Source: Chloroflexota bacterium
GTDB taxonomy: Bacteria > Chloroflexota > Dehalococcoidia > SM23-28-2 > RBG-16-64-32
Assembly: GCA_005880055.1 (NCBI GenBank)
Contig: VBJS01000005.1
Span: 1-22,246 of the forward strand
DNA length: 22,246 nucleotides
Reading direction: 5' to 3'
Shown here: piece after piece, positions 13,151 through 20,713 of the stretch
Layout of the letters: each line of letters starts with the position of its first letter
How positions within the stretch are numbered: position 1 is the stretch's first letter
Translations under genes and position numbers: made by a program
The notes under the pieces: model-generated
Seen by the model: only the letters and a program-made list of their open reading frames with translations
What the model was told of the DNA's origin: nothing
Databases searched by the model: none

Positions 13151-15064
13151 ATGATGGCAACGGTAATCGGGCAGCGACAACCGACAATGGCCGAGGCGCT
13201 GCGGGCCGCGCGCGGCTCTTCTTACGAAGGTATCTGGAGCTGGCTCACCACCGTTGACCACAAGCGCATTGGCGTACTCTATGGCGCCAGTGCGTTCTTC
13301 TTCTTCCTCCTCGGCGGGATCGAGGCCCTGCTCATCCGCGTCCAGCTCATCGTCCCCAACTCGGGGATCATCGACGCCGACGCCTATAACCGGCTCTTCA
13401 CCATGCACGGCACGACGATGATCTTCCTGGTGGTCATGCCGATGAGTTCGGCCTTCTTCAACCTTCTAATCCCGCTTCAGATCGGCGCCCGCGACGTTGC
13501 CTTCCCGCGGCTACATGCATTCAGCTACTGGGTCTTCCTGGCGGGCGGCATCTTCCTGAACATCAGCTTCTTTACGGGCAATATCTTTCAGGGAGAACTG
13601 GGCGCGCCCGGCGCCGGTTGGTTCGGCTACCAGACTCTGGCATCGAAGCAGTTCTCGCCCGATCACGGCGTTGATTTCTGGCTGTTCGGCCTCCAGATCC
13701 TGGGCGTTGCCTCGCTGGCTTCGGGCTTCAACTTCATCGTCACGGTCCTCAATATGCGTGCGCCGGGCATGACGCTCTTCCGAATGCCGCTCTTTGCCTG
13801 GATGACGCTGGTGACCTCATTCCTCTTGATCTTCGCCATGCCGGTAATCGCCGTGGCCCTCTTCGAGCTGATGTTTGACCGGCTCTTCGATGCCAACTTC
13901 TTCAATCCGGTGGCCGGCGGCAACCCCCTGCTGTGGCAGCACATGTTCTGGCTTTTCGGGCACCCGGAGGTGTACATCCTCATCCTTCCGGCAATGGGGA
14001 TCGTGTCGGAGGTCTTACCCACCTTCGCGCGCAAGCCGTTGTTTGGTTACCCGTTCGTTGTGTTCTCCGGGATCGCCATCGGCTTTATGAGTTGGGGTGT
14101 GTGGGTGCACCACATGTACACGACGGGGCTGGGGACCGTTGCCAACGCAGCTTTCGGAATCTCGACGATCATGATAGGGGTGCCCACCGGGGTAAAGATC
14201 TTCAACTGGCTTGGGACGCTCTGGGGAGGATCGATTAGCCTGAAAACCCCGCTCTTGTTCGCCGTCGGTTTCGTCGCCATGTTCACGATTGGCGGCCTCA
14301 GCGGGGTCACGCACTCCATGGTGCCGTCCGATTACCAGCAACAAGACACGTATTATGTTGTCGCGCACTTTCACTATGTGCTGTTCGGCGGCGCCATTTT
14401 CGGGTTGTTTTCAGGCATTTACTATTGGTTTCCGAAGTTCTCCGATAAGCTTCTCGGTGAGGGCCTGGGGCAGCTCCACTTCTGGCTTATGTTCATCGGC
14501 TTCAACCTAACGTTCTTCCCTATGCATATCAGCGGGCTGCTGGGCATGCCCCGCCGCATCTACACCTACTCGGGCGACCAGGGATGGGACCTTTGGAACC
14601 TCATGTCCAGCATCGGCGCCTTCGTAATCGCGACATCCATCTTGGTCTTCATCATCAACGTCATCGTCTCCCTCCGCAGCGCCAGGAGAGCCGGGCCGGA
14701 TCCATGGGACGGCCGCACGCTGGAATGGGCGATACCTTCGCCTCCGCCGCCTCACAATTTCGACGAGATCCCCCACGTCCATGCCCGTGACGACTTCTGG
14801 CACCAAAAGTACACCGAGGATGAGAAGGGGCAGCCGGTGCCCGTCGTGGCTGGGGGCGCCGTTGAGGAGGATCAACACGCGGGCGATGGGCACGGCATTC
14901 ACATGCCTTCCCCCTCATTCTTCCCGCTGATCGCCGCCATAGGCTTCCCGATTATGGCTACGGGAATGATCTACGACTACGCCCTCGTCCCCGTAGGCGT
15001 TGCCGTCCTCTTTACCGGAATCTACGGCTGGGCTTTCGAGCCGGCAACCGAGGAGGCCGAATAG
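13151..15064 (+). CDS. coxA: Cytochrome c oxidase subunit I (A1-type heme-copper oxidase)
   Basis: This is the catalytic subunit that reduces O2 to water at the heme a3/CuB site while pumping protons. The protein has 637 residues. Metal ligands are visible: His86 (TMHGTTM) and His408 for heme a, His406 (VAHFHYV) for heme a3, and His271, His320 and His321 for CuB. Tyr275 in GHPEVY is the residue cross-linked to His271. Glu273 in this motif and Lys349 in PTGVKIF mark the A1 subtype with D- and K-type proton paths. After the core, a polar loop (about 515-585, Asp/His-rich) leads to two extra C-terminal helices, a common extension. The ATG lies 10 bases after coxB, preceded by GGGAG. The stop overlaps the GTG of coxC by one base. 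Confidence 0.97.
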   Translation: MMATVIGQRQPTMAEALRAARGSSYEGIWSWLTTVDHKRIGVLYGASAFFFFLLGGIEALLIRVQLIVPNSGIIDADAYNRLFTMHGTTMIFLVVMPMSSAFFNLLIPLQIGARDVAFPRLHAFSYWVFLAGGIFLNISFFTGNIFQGELGAPGAGWFGYQTLASKQFSPDHGVDFWLFGLQILGVASLASGFNFIVTVLNMRAPGMTLFRMPLFAWMTLVTSFLLIFAMPVIAVALFELMFDRLFDANFFNPVAGGNPLLWQHMFWLFGHPEVYILILPAMGIVSEVLPTFARKPLFGYPFVVFSGIAIGFMSWGVWVHHMYTTGLGTVANAAFGISTIMIGVPTGVKIFNWLGTLWGGSISLKTPLLFAVGFVAMFTIGGLSGVTHSMVPSDYQQQDTYYVVAHFHYVLFGGAIFGLFSGIYYWFPKFSDKLLGEGLGQLHFWLMFIGFNLTFFPMHISGLLGMPRRIYTYSGDQGWDLWNLMSSIGAFVIATSILVFIINVIVSLRSARRAGPDPWDGRTLEWAIPSPPPPHNFDEIPHVHARDDFWHQKYTEDEKGQPVPVVAGGAVEEDQHAGDGHGIHMPSPSFFPLIAAIGFPIMATGMIYDYALVPVGVAVLFTGIYGWAFEPATEEAE

Positions 15065-15634
15065 TGGAGCACCCAGCGGTCTCCGGCGGCCACCTCGAGA
15101 CTTCCACGGGGCTCGATAACCGCAAGTTGTTGATGTGGCTCTTCCTGGGGTCCGAGTGCCTCTTTTTTCCCGTCGGACCGCACGTTCAACGGCGTGCACT
15201 ACGACGGTCTGTTCGACATCCCGTTCACATCTGTCAGCGCCTTCGTGCTGCTCATGAGCAGCGTCAGCATGGTGCTGGCTCTGGCAGCGATCCAGCGGGA
15301 CAACCGGCGCGGGCTACAGATCTGGCTGTTCACTACCGCTATCCTGGGGATGCTGTTCCTTAGCGGGCAGGCATACGAGTTCACGGAGTTCTACCACAAG
15401 GGGTTGAGCCTGAACGCCAACCTCTTCGGCACCACCTTCTTCGTGCTCACCGGGTTCCATGGAGCGCACGTCACGATCGGCGTGCTGATCCTGCTCTCGC
15501 TCTTCACGATGACCCTGCAGGGGCGGATCACGCAGGCGCAGAGCCTGAATATCGAGTTAGCGGGGCTCTACTGGCATTTTGTGGACATCGTTTGGATCGT
15601 CATCTTCACGCTCATTTATCTGATCCAGCCGTGA
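15064..15634 (+). pseudogene. coxC: Cytochrome c oxidase subunit III, frame broken by a short deletion
   Basis: Subunit III stabilises the oxidase core and has no redox centre. The gene starts at GTG 15064 (GAGGAGG lies 7 bases upstream; the start overlaps the coxA stop) and reads normally to LLMWLFLGSECLFF. The frame is then lost near 15163-15175. The continuation is in the +1 frame: PSDRTFNGVHYDGLFDIPF, then SVSAFVLLMSS and the family landmarks GQAYEFTEF, FVLTGFHGAHV and LAGLYWHFVDIVWIVIF to 15634. The rest of helix I and the following loop (about 19 residues in relatives, from memory) are missing. A simple slip at the TTTTTT run would therefore not restore a full protein. Either the assembly lost about 56 bases, or the gene is damaged. 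Everything downstream of the break is intact. Confidence 0.85.
15194..15634 (+). CDS. coxC: Open 3' part of coxC (subunit III helices II onward)
   Basis: This is the 146-residue open frame of the broken coxC, from a GTG that has no proper ribosome-binding site. It holds the later membrane helices and the conserved histidine and glutamate positions of subunit III. It is listed separately because automatic callers would report it as the gene. It is probably not an independent start. Confidence 0.6.
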   Translation: MHYDGLFDIPFTSVSAFVLLMSSVSMVLALAAIQRDNRRGLQIWLFTTAILGMLFLSGQAYEFTEFYHKGLSLNANLFGTTFFVLTGFHGAHVTIGVLILLSLFTMTLQGRITQAQSLNIELAGLYWHFVDIVWIVIFTLIYLIQP

Positions 15635-15653
15635 GAGAAAAGGAATCACACGG

Positions 15654-16016
15654 ATGACCCTGGCAGAGTATAGAAAACGGCCTCCAGATACGGACATCCA
15701 CGTCGAGCCGGAGGAGGCCGGCCACGAGCCGGGCGCGAAGCCCCATCCCGGCCCGCTGGAGTACGCCCGCATAGGCCTAGTCCTCGCCGTGGTAACAATG
15801 ATTGAGGTGGCGATCTATTACATGAGCGTCTCGCATACCGTTCTTGTGGTAGCCCTGATCACACTATCTGCCCTCAAGTTTTCGCTCGTGGTCCTCTGGT
15901 TTATGCACCTACGGTTTGACAGCAGGCTCTTCTCGCAGCTCTTTGTGGGCGGCTTTCTGCTCGCCCTGTCCGTTTTCTTTGTCGCGCTCGCCACGCTGGG
16001 CGCTAAACTAACCTAG
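15654..16016 (+). CDS. coxD: Cytochrome c oxidase subunit IV (prokaryotic type)
   Basis: This 120-residue protein is the small fourth subunit of bacterial cytochrome c oxidases and probably helps stability. A polar N-terminus of about 40 residues (many Pro, Glu and His) is followed by three membrane helices: about 41-60, 66-86 and 94-117. The segment LKFSLVVLWFMHLRFDSRLF is the landmark of the prokaryotic COX4 family. AAAAGGAA precedes the ATG by 8 bases. It lies 19 bases after the coxC stop and before ctaG, the usual order in these operons. Confidence 0.88.
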   Translation: MTLAEYRKRPPDTDIHVEPEEAGHEPGAKPHPGPLEYARIGLVLAVVTMIEVAIYYMSVSHTVLVVALITLSALKFSLVVLWFMHLRFDSRLFSQLFVGGFLLALSVFFVALATLGAKLT

Positions 16017-16047
16017 TAGAGCAGCCCGCTCGGGCAGGGACTGGCAT

Positions 16048-16914
16048 ATGGGCTGGGACAACATCGGTGGATTGGAGTGGCTTGACTGGCACTTGCACCC
16101 GGATGTCCTGCTGCTCTGCTTTGGGCTAATCGCCGGATACCTTTACGCCGTGGAGGTCCTGCGGCCGCAAATCTCGGACGCCGGCCGCGTCAAACGGCGT
16201 CAGATGGCCTGCTTTTTCTCCGGCGTGCTCGTAATTTACATCGGCGCCGGCTCCCCGGTGCACGATATCAGCGAGCAGTATCTGCTGAGCGTACACATGT
16301 TCCAGCACCTGCTGTTCACCCTGGTTGCGCCGCCGCTTCTCCTCGCCGGCATCCCGGGCTGGCTCTGGCAGGCAGGGCTACGCGGCTCCGGCCTCATGCC
16401 GGTCGCAAGGGTGCTGGTCCATCCGCTGGTGGCGTTCGGTGTCTTCAATTTTTTGATTGTCGTGACGCACCTGCCGAACGTCGTGGATTATAGCCTGGAG
16501 CACCACTGGTTTCACTTCCTGGTACATGCGGGCCTCGTCGTCTCCGCGATGATGATGTGGTGGCCGGTGCTCAGCAATGTTCCGGAGCTTCCCCGCCTCT
16601 CGTACCCGTTGCAGATGGCTTATCTCTTCGTGCAGTCGCTCCTGCCGGCGGTGATCGCCGCGTTCATCACCTTCTCCACCAGTCCGGTCTACAGCTTCTA
16701 CGCAAACGCGCCCCGAATCTGGGGCCTGTCCGCCGTGGAGGACCAGCAGATCGGCGCGGGGCTGATGAAAGTGGCGGGCAGCCTCATCCTCTGGTCGTTC
16801 ATCGGTGTCGCCTTCTTCAAGTGGTTCGAGCGCGAAGAGGCGGAGGCGAGGGGGCCGGCCTGGCGCGAGGTGGAGGAAGAGTTGCAGGAACTCGGGCTGG
16901 AGGCGAAGAAGTAA
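16048..16914 (+). CDS. ctaG: CtaG-type cytochrome c oxidase assembly protein (Caa3_CtaG family)
   Basis: CtaG of this family is a polytopic membrane protein needed to assemble copper-containing cytochrome oxidase, probably in forming the CuB site. The 288-residue protein has seven predicted helices. Family landmarks are WHLHPD near the N-terminus, GSPVHDISEQYLLSVHMFQHLL (positions about 68-90), APPLLLAGIP, VVTHLPNVVDYSLEHHW, and ITFSTSPVYSFYANAPRIWG. Many histidines and methionines face the membrane surface, as expected for copper handling. A charged C-terminal helix (EREEAEARG...) ends the protein. It closes the oxidase operon; the stop lies 9 bases from the convergent stop of the copper protein gene. 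Confidence 0.93.
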   Translation: MGWDNIGGLEWLDWHLHPDVLLLCFGLIAGYLYAVEVLRPQISDAGRVKRRQMACFFSGVLVIYIGAGSPVHDISEQYLLSVHMFQHLLFTLVAPPLLLAGIPGWLWQAGLRGSGLMPVARVLVHPLVAFGVFNFLIVVTHLPNVVDYSLEHHWFHFLVHAGLVVSAMMMWWPVLSNVPELPRLSYPLQMAYLFVQSLLPAVIAAFITFSTSPVYSFYANAPRIWGLSAVEDQQIGAGLMKVAGSLILWSFIGVAFFKWFEREEAEARGPAWREVEEELQELGLEAKK

Positions 16915-16923
16915 GCCTGCCGG

Positions 16924-17937
16924 CTACTTCACCTGGATCTGCCCGGTCATCTCCGTCGCGTGGTAGTCGCAGCGGAAGTTATACGTTCCCGGGGTGTCCA
17001 GCTTGAAGCTTATCGTCGCTGTCTTTCCTGCCGTGATCAGGGGCGGATCGGAGCAAGGTGCGTCTCCGCCCGGGGAGCAGATGGTGGCGGTGAAGTTAGC
17101 ATCAGATGGAGCCACGTGCATGTTGTGGCTGCCATTTCCCTTATTTTCTATCGTGAAAGTCACCTGCTGACCGGCGGTTACCGGGATCGTTGGACTCTTC
17201 GCGCCCCCGTAATCGAAGAAATTGTCCCCCAGCGTTATCGTGTTGGCCGCAGCAGCGCCCGGCGATCCGGATGGCGAGGCGCCGCCCGGCTGCTCCACTG
17301 CTTCGCCCTTGTCCTTCTCCGAGACCGCCCAGATGGCGCCTCCGAAGAGTACTAGACCAGCGACCACAAAGATCCCCGCGATTTGCCAGCTGGGGGCCCG
17401 AGGGTTATTCGCCAGGTAGAAAGCGACGGCAAGGATGCCGATCGCGATCCCCGCGGCAAGCCCGACTGCGGAGCTGCCGCCGAGCTCCAAATAGACGCGC
17501 GACAGTCCGTATATTACCAACAGTACGAACGCTAATACCCCAAAGGGAACGATGAGCGGCAGCATCAGACGGCCACGGGCCTCCGCCGCCTGCTCCAATG
17601 GTCGCCACGACATGTCCGTGCGGAGCGCCTCCATGTCCAGCACCTGTACGCTGTCGGACACGATCACGTTGCGATGCTGGTTGACGATGCCTGCTACATT
17701 CGGCTCACCGGTCTCGTAGCGTACAAGGCTCTCATCGTCCGTCCAGCGCGTCTCGACCACCACAAGAACATTGCCTTCGGGATTAATGGAGCGGGTGATG
17801 CGCAAGTCGCGGAAGCCGGGCTGCTGCCGGAGGAAGTTACGGTGCTCGTCCAGTTCGGCGAGAAGACCGCCTGACTGCGACGCCTGCTCCAGCCTTGCCG
17901 CTTCGATTTGAAGGAGTACGGTCTGGATGTATTCCAT
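16924..17937 (-). CDS. Membrane protein fusing an ABM-like barrel to a blue-copper (cupredoxin) domain
   Basis: This 337-residue protein has three parts. Residues 1-108 look like a dimeric alpha/beta barrel of the antibiotic-biosynthesis-monooxygenase (ABM) type (helix LLAELDEHRNFLRQQPGF, then strands LRITRS and GNVLVVVETRW). Three membrane helices follow at about 125-146, 155-175 and 184-204. After a Ser/Pro/Gly linker (210-232), a cupredoxin domain covers 233-337. Type I copper ligands are visible: His271 (GSHNMHV), Cys323, His326 and Met330 in FRCDYHATEM. Cys287 and Cys295 could form an extra disulfide. The copper domain probably lies outside the membrane and the ABM part inside, but an odd number of helices must be assumed. 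The closest context is the oxidase operon, so a role in electron donation or copper supply is plausible. No Shine-Dalgarno precedes the ATG. Confidence 0.85.
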   Translation of the reverse strand: MEYIQTVLLQIEAARLEQASQSGGLLAELDEHRNFLRQQPGFRDLRITRSINPEGNVLVVVETRWTDDESLVRYETGEPNVAGIVNQHRNVIVSDSVQVLDMEALRTDMSWRPLEQAAEARGRLMLPLIVPFGVLAFVLLVIYGLSRVYLELGGSSAVGLAAGIAIGILAVAFYLANNPRAPSWQIAGIFVVAGLVLFGGAIWAVSEKDKGEAVEQPGGASPSGSPGAAAANTITLGDNFFDYGGAKSPTIPVTAGQQVTFTIENKGNGSHNMHVAPSDANFTATICSPGGDAPCSDPPLITAGKTATISFKLDTPGTYNFRCDYHATEMTGQIQVK

Positions 17938-17982
17938 TGGGGAACTAGGCTTGCGGGCTGCCGCTGATCATCACTTGTAACG

Positions 17983-18010
17983 GGTATCACAATCGCGAAT
18001 CTTCGGTCAA
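17983..18010 (-). promoter_or_regulatory. Promoter candidate for the copper-protein gene
   Basis: Read leftward, TTGACC (18010-18005) and GATACC (17988-17983) are 16 bases apart, with TGT just before the -10 box. The predicted leader is about 40 bases. Confidence 0.4.
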
Positions 18011-18044
18011 GGAAAGTAGGGCGCCGATGAGACATTCAACATAA

Positions 18045-18073
18045 CCCAGCAGGAAATGCAGACAACTGCTGGG
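18045..18073. other. Hairpin upstream of nadE
   Basis: CCCAGCAG (18045-18052) and CTGCTGGG (18066-18073) pair perfectly across a 13-base loop. It lies between the divergent promoters of the copper-protein gene and nadE. It has no T-run, so it may be a protein-binding site or part of a leader. Confidence 0.35.
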
Positions 18074-18113
18074 GCGCCGCCATTCTATAATGCTGTGAAC
18101 CACCGGCGACTGA

Positions 18114-18141
18114 TATACTTTTAGTGTAAGAGGTACACTAA
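18114..18141 (+). promoter_or_regulatory. nadE promoter -10 box with adjoining 21-bp palindromic operator
   Basis: TATACT (18114-18119) is a good -10 hexamer. One base later comes a perfect inverted repeat, TTAGTGTA-AGAGG-TACACTAA (18121-18141; 8-bp arms, 5-base centre), covering the expected transcription start. A repressor bound here would block the promoter. NAD-biosynthesis genes are often controlled by NrtR or NiaR through palindromes of about this size, but the regulator here is not identified. Confidence 0.6.
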
Positions 18142-18146
18142 CTCAG

Positions 18147-19795
18147 ATGTCCGTTCTCCGCGTCGGTCTGGCGCAGATTAACACCACGATTGGCGATATC
18201 GCGGGCAACGCCGGCAAGGTACTCGACTACGTTCGCCGGTCCCGCGATGTGGGGGTCGACGTCTGCTGCGCCCGGGCTTCATCCGCGACAACCTGGAAGC
18301 GCTTTCCGAGGTCGCCTCGGGCTGCACCGGGATCACGGCCGTTGTCGGCTTCGTGCACCAGGATGAGTCCCGCATCTACAACGCAGCGGGCGTAATGTAC
18401 GACGGCGTGGTGCGAGCCGTTTACCGGAAGCAGCGCCTCCCTAACTACGGCGTGTTTGATGAAGTCCGCTACTTCGGCTGCGGCTCAGAGAACCCCGTAT
18501 ACGGAATCTCGGGCGCGCCCGTGGGCCTGAATGTTTGCGAGGACATCTGGTACCCGGGAGACCCAACTGAGGCACAGGCCGCCGCGGGCGCTCGGGTGAT
18601 CATCAATATCAACGGCTCCCCTTATCACGCTGGAAAAGTACACTTCCGCGAAGCCATGCTCGGTCAGAGGGCACGCGATTACGGTGTGTGGGTCTGCTAC
18701 ACGAACATGGTCGGCGGTCAGGACGAACTAGTCTTCGACGGCGCCTCGATGGTCTTAGACCCCAGTGGTGCAGTTGTGGCGCGCGCTGCGATGTTTGAAG
18801 AGGAGCTGTTGGTCTGCGACATCGAAGTGCCGGAAGCAACCGGCCGGGCAATTAATCCGAACTCGCACTTGCTTATCAGTAACAGCGGCCGCCTTCACCG
18901 CCCGGCCGTTGAGCCGCGTCTCGCGCAGGAACTCGAATCGGAGGCCGAGATCTACGCGGCTTTGGTGCTCGGCACGCGGGACTATCTGCACAAGACCGGC
19001 TTCGTGAAGGCGCTCGTCGCGGTCTCCGGGGGGATTGATTCGTCGCTTGTTGCAGCCATCGCTGTCGACGCGCTTGGCGCTCAGAACGTGATCGGTGTGG
19101 GCATGCCTTCCCGCTACTCCTCGGAGGGCAGCATCAAGGACGCGCGGGAGCTGGCCGAAAACCTCGGCATCGAGTTGATCATCATTCCCATAGAGCCGGC
19201 GCACGAGGCTTACTTGCGGATGTTGGAGCCGCTATTCGCTGAGAAAGGCCATCCGGAGGCGGGCCTTGCGGAGGAGAATATCCAGTCGCGCATTCGAGGC
19301 AATGTGATCATGGCGCTGTCGAACAAGCTCGGACACATTGTGTTGACAACCGGCAACAAGAGCGAGTTCGCCACCGGATACACGACGCTGTATGGCGATA
19401 TGTCCGGCGGGTTCGCCGTTATCAAGGACGTGCCAAAGACGCTGGTCTACCGGCTTGCCCGCTACCGCAACGCGCAGGGCAGCCGGCCCCCGATCCCGGC
19501 GAGCATTCTCGCCAAGCCGCCCTCCGCAGAGCTGAGGCCCGGCCAGCTGGACCAGGACACGCTGCCGCCTTACGAGGTCCTGGACCCCATCATCGAAGCC
19601 TACGTGGAGCACGACCGGAGCGTGGAAGAAATCTTGGCTTTGGGGTTTGAGGAAGAAACGGTCCGGCGCGTGGCGAGCATGGTGAATCAAAGCGAATACA
19701 AGCGCCGCCAAGCGTCCCCCGGCATCAAGATCACGCCTCGCGCCTTCGGCCGCGACCGCCGCCTGCCGATAGCGAACCGCTACGCGGGATCCTAG
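18147..19795 (+). pseudogene. nadE: Glutamine-dependent NAD+ synthetase, frame broken in the glutaminase domain
   Basis: NadE makes NAD+ from nicotinic acid adenine dinucleotide, ATP and glutamine; its N-terminal nitrilase-like domain releases ammonia. The ATG at 18147 opens LRVGLAQINTTIGDIAGNAG, which runs to GVDV. At about 18260-18265 the frame is lost. The +2 frame then continues LLRPGFIRDNLEALSEV to the end. The missing segment is the one that in relatives reads roughly AFPEL...TGYPPED, so the catalytic glutamate is gone. The other two triad residues remain (Lys in YRKQRLPNYG and Cys in GLNVCEDIWYP). The synthetase domain is intact, with the P-loop AVSGGIDSS and later KSEFATGY. About 43-46 bases are lost, causing the frame change. 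This is either an assembly gap or real damage that would leave only ammonia-dependent activity. Confidence 0.88.
18353..19795 (+). CDS. nadE: Open 3' part of nadE (partial nitrilase domain plus NAD+ synthetase domain)
   Basis: This 480-residue open frame begins at a GTG inside the broken nadE. It keeps Lys26 and Cys62 of the glutaminase triad and the complete ATP-pyrophosphatase-type synthetase domain (SGGIDSS at 225-231). There is no ribosome-binding site at this GTG, so it is a by-product of the frame break. It is listed because automatic callers would report it. Confidence 0.6.
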   Translation: MHQDESRIYNAAGVMYDGVVRAVYRKQRLPNYGVFDEVRYFGCGSENPVYGISGAPVGLNVCEDIWYPGDPTEAQAAAGARVIININGSPYHAGKVHFREAMLGQRARDYGVWVCYTNMVGGQDELVFDGASMVLDPSGAVVARAAMFEEELLVCDIEVPEATGRAINPNSHLLISNSGRLHRPAVEPRLAQELESEAEIYAALVLGTRDYLHKTGFVKALVAVSGGIDSSLVAAIAVDALGAQNVIGVGMPSRYSSEGSIKDARELAENLGIELIIIPIEPAHEAYLRMLEPLFAEKGHPEAGLAEENIQSRIRGNVIMALSNKLGHIVLTTGNKSEFATGYTTLYGDMSGGFAVIKDVPKTLVYRLARYRNAQGSRPPIPASILAKPPSAELRPGQLDQDTLPPYEVLDPIIEAYVEHDRSVEEILALGFEEETVRRVASMVNQSEYKRRQASPGIKITPRAFGRDRRLPIANRYAGS

Positions 19796-19862
19796 CTGAC
19801 GGCTCTTGGTTCTCGGTTTCTCGGTTCTTGCTTCTTTTGTGCTATAGTTGCGTTTGATTGAC

Positions 19863-20300
19863 ATGATGGGGCTGGGAGAAGAACTGCTAACCGTGAGCGA
19901 AGCGGCCCAGATCCTCCGTGTCACGCCGCACACTGTCTATCGCTGGATCGCTGCCGGGCGCCTGCCGGCCGTCCGATACTCACGTCGGGTGCTGCGCATT
20001 CGCCGCAGCGACCTAGAAGCAGTTGGAGCGACGTGGGCCGTAGTGCGGGAGGCTCGCAGCCCTTATCGGGTGAAAGATGCGGGCGTGATGGCGGTGGAGA
20101 CGGAAGAGCAGGAGGAGATCAAGCGCTTCTTCGAGCGGTACGAGAGGCTAAGACGCCGACCCCGGTCGCCTGATGACCCGCCAAGAGGGAGTTGGGAAGC
20201 GTTGCGGCGAACGATCGGTATCATCAGTGAAGAGGCAGGCGAACAACTCTCCCGCTTGGTGATGGAAGACCGTGAAGCTTCCCGAAATGATCCCCATTGA
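19863..20300 (+). CDS. Excisionase/MerR-type helix-turn-helix protein, probable antitoxin
   Basis: Residues 6-55 form a winged helix-turn-helix of the excisionase (DNA-binding domain, excisionase family) type: LLTVSEAAQILRVTPHTVYRWIAAGRLPAVR, with YSRRVLRIRRSDLEAV closing it. The remainder is a charged, helical C-terminus (TEEQEEIKRFFERYERLRRR) that would suit binding a toxin. The stop overlaps the TTG start of a PIN-domain toxin gene, the typical arrangement of a type II toxin-antitoxin pair with autoregulation. The start is given as ATG 19863 (145 residues); the next codon is also ATG. An in-frame TTG at 19848 overlaps the -10-like TATAGT (19843-19848) and is less likely. No Shine-Dalgarno is present, and the short T/C-rich tract upstream (19806-19840) has tandem TCTCGGTT units. 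Confidence 0.8.
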   Translation: MMGLGEELLTVSEAAQILRVTPHTVYRWIAAGRLPAVRYSRRVLRIRRSDLEAVGATWAVVREARSPYRVKDAGVMAVETEEQEEIKRFFERYERLRRRPRSPDDPPRGSWEALRRTIGIISEEAGEQLSRLVMEDREASRNDPH

Positions 20301-20713
20301 CGGAGTACCTCATCGATACGTCGACAGCAAGCTTTGTGATAAACGGCAATGCATCCGTGGCCGAAGCGTTGAGGCGGGCAGTGGACCACGGACAGGTCTA
20401 TTGCTCGGTCGTAACGGAAGGCGAACTCTTGACCGGAGCGTATCGCGCAGGTAGGGCTAGACGGGACGAGCTTGCAGATGAGATCTCGTTCTTCTTCCGC
20501 CAGCTCACGGATGTCTTGCCGGTGACCCGGATTATCGCCTCGGCTTGGGCCCGCCTCCGCGCCGTTACCCTGGCGGCTGGGCAGGCGCCGCCGGCGAACG
20601 ATCTCTGGATCGCTGCTACGGCCGTTGCACGCGATATGGTCCTGGTCGCGCATGACGCACACTTCAGCCGTATCCCGGGTCTCGCATTAGAAGACTGGCT
20701 CGCCGATGGCTAA
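20297..20713 (+). CDS. PIN-domain ribonuclease, VapC-type toxin
   Basis: VapC toxins are Mg-dependent ribonucleases that cleave tRNA or rRNA when their antitoxin is lost. This 138-residue protein has all four acidic residues of the PIN active site: Asp7 (YLIDTS), Glu41 (VVTEGEL), Asp102 (ANDLWIAATA) and Asp120 (VAHDAHFSRIPG). The length is typical. The start is TTG at 20297, overlapping the TGA of the HTH gene (ATTGA), with no ribosome-binding site, so translation depends on coupling. The C-terminus overlaps the start of a HAD hydrolase gene by 8 bases (ATGGCTAA). Partnering with a MerR/excisionase-like antitoxin is seen in some VapC systems. The toxin activity is inferred from the fold. Confidence 0.85.
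   Translation: MTEYLIDTSTASFVINGNASVAEALRRAVDHGQVYCSVVTEGELLTGAYRAGRARRDELADEISFFFRQLTDVLPVTRIIASAWARLRAVTLAAGQAPPANDLWIAATAVARDMVLVAHDAHFSRIPGLALEDWLADG

Noticed and set aside
15158..15180. Programmed frameshifting at the TTTTTT run in coxC
   Set aside because: A slip would join the frames, but half of helix I and the following loop would still be missing, so slippage alone does not explain the locus.
19801..19842. Short TCTCGGTT/TTCTTG repeats as a CRISPR or simple-repeat array
   Set aside because: There are only two or three imperfect units without spacers. It looks like a T/C-rich tract before a promoter.
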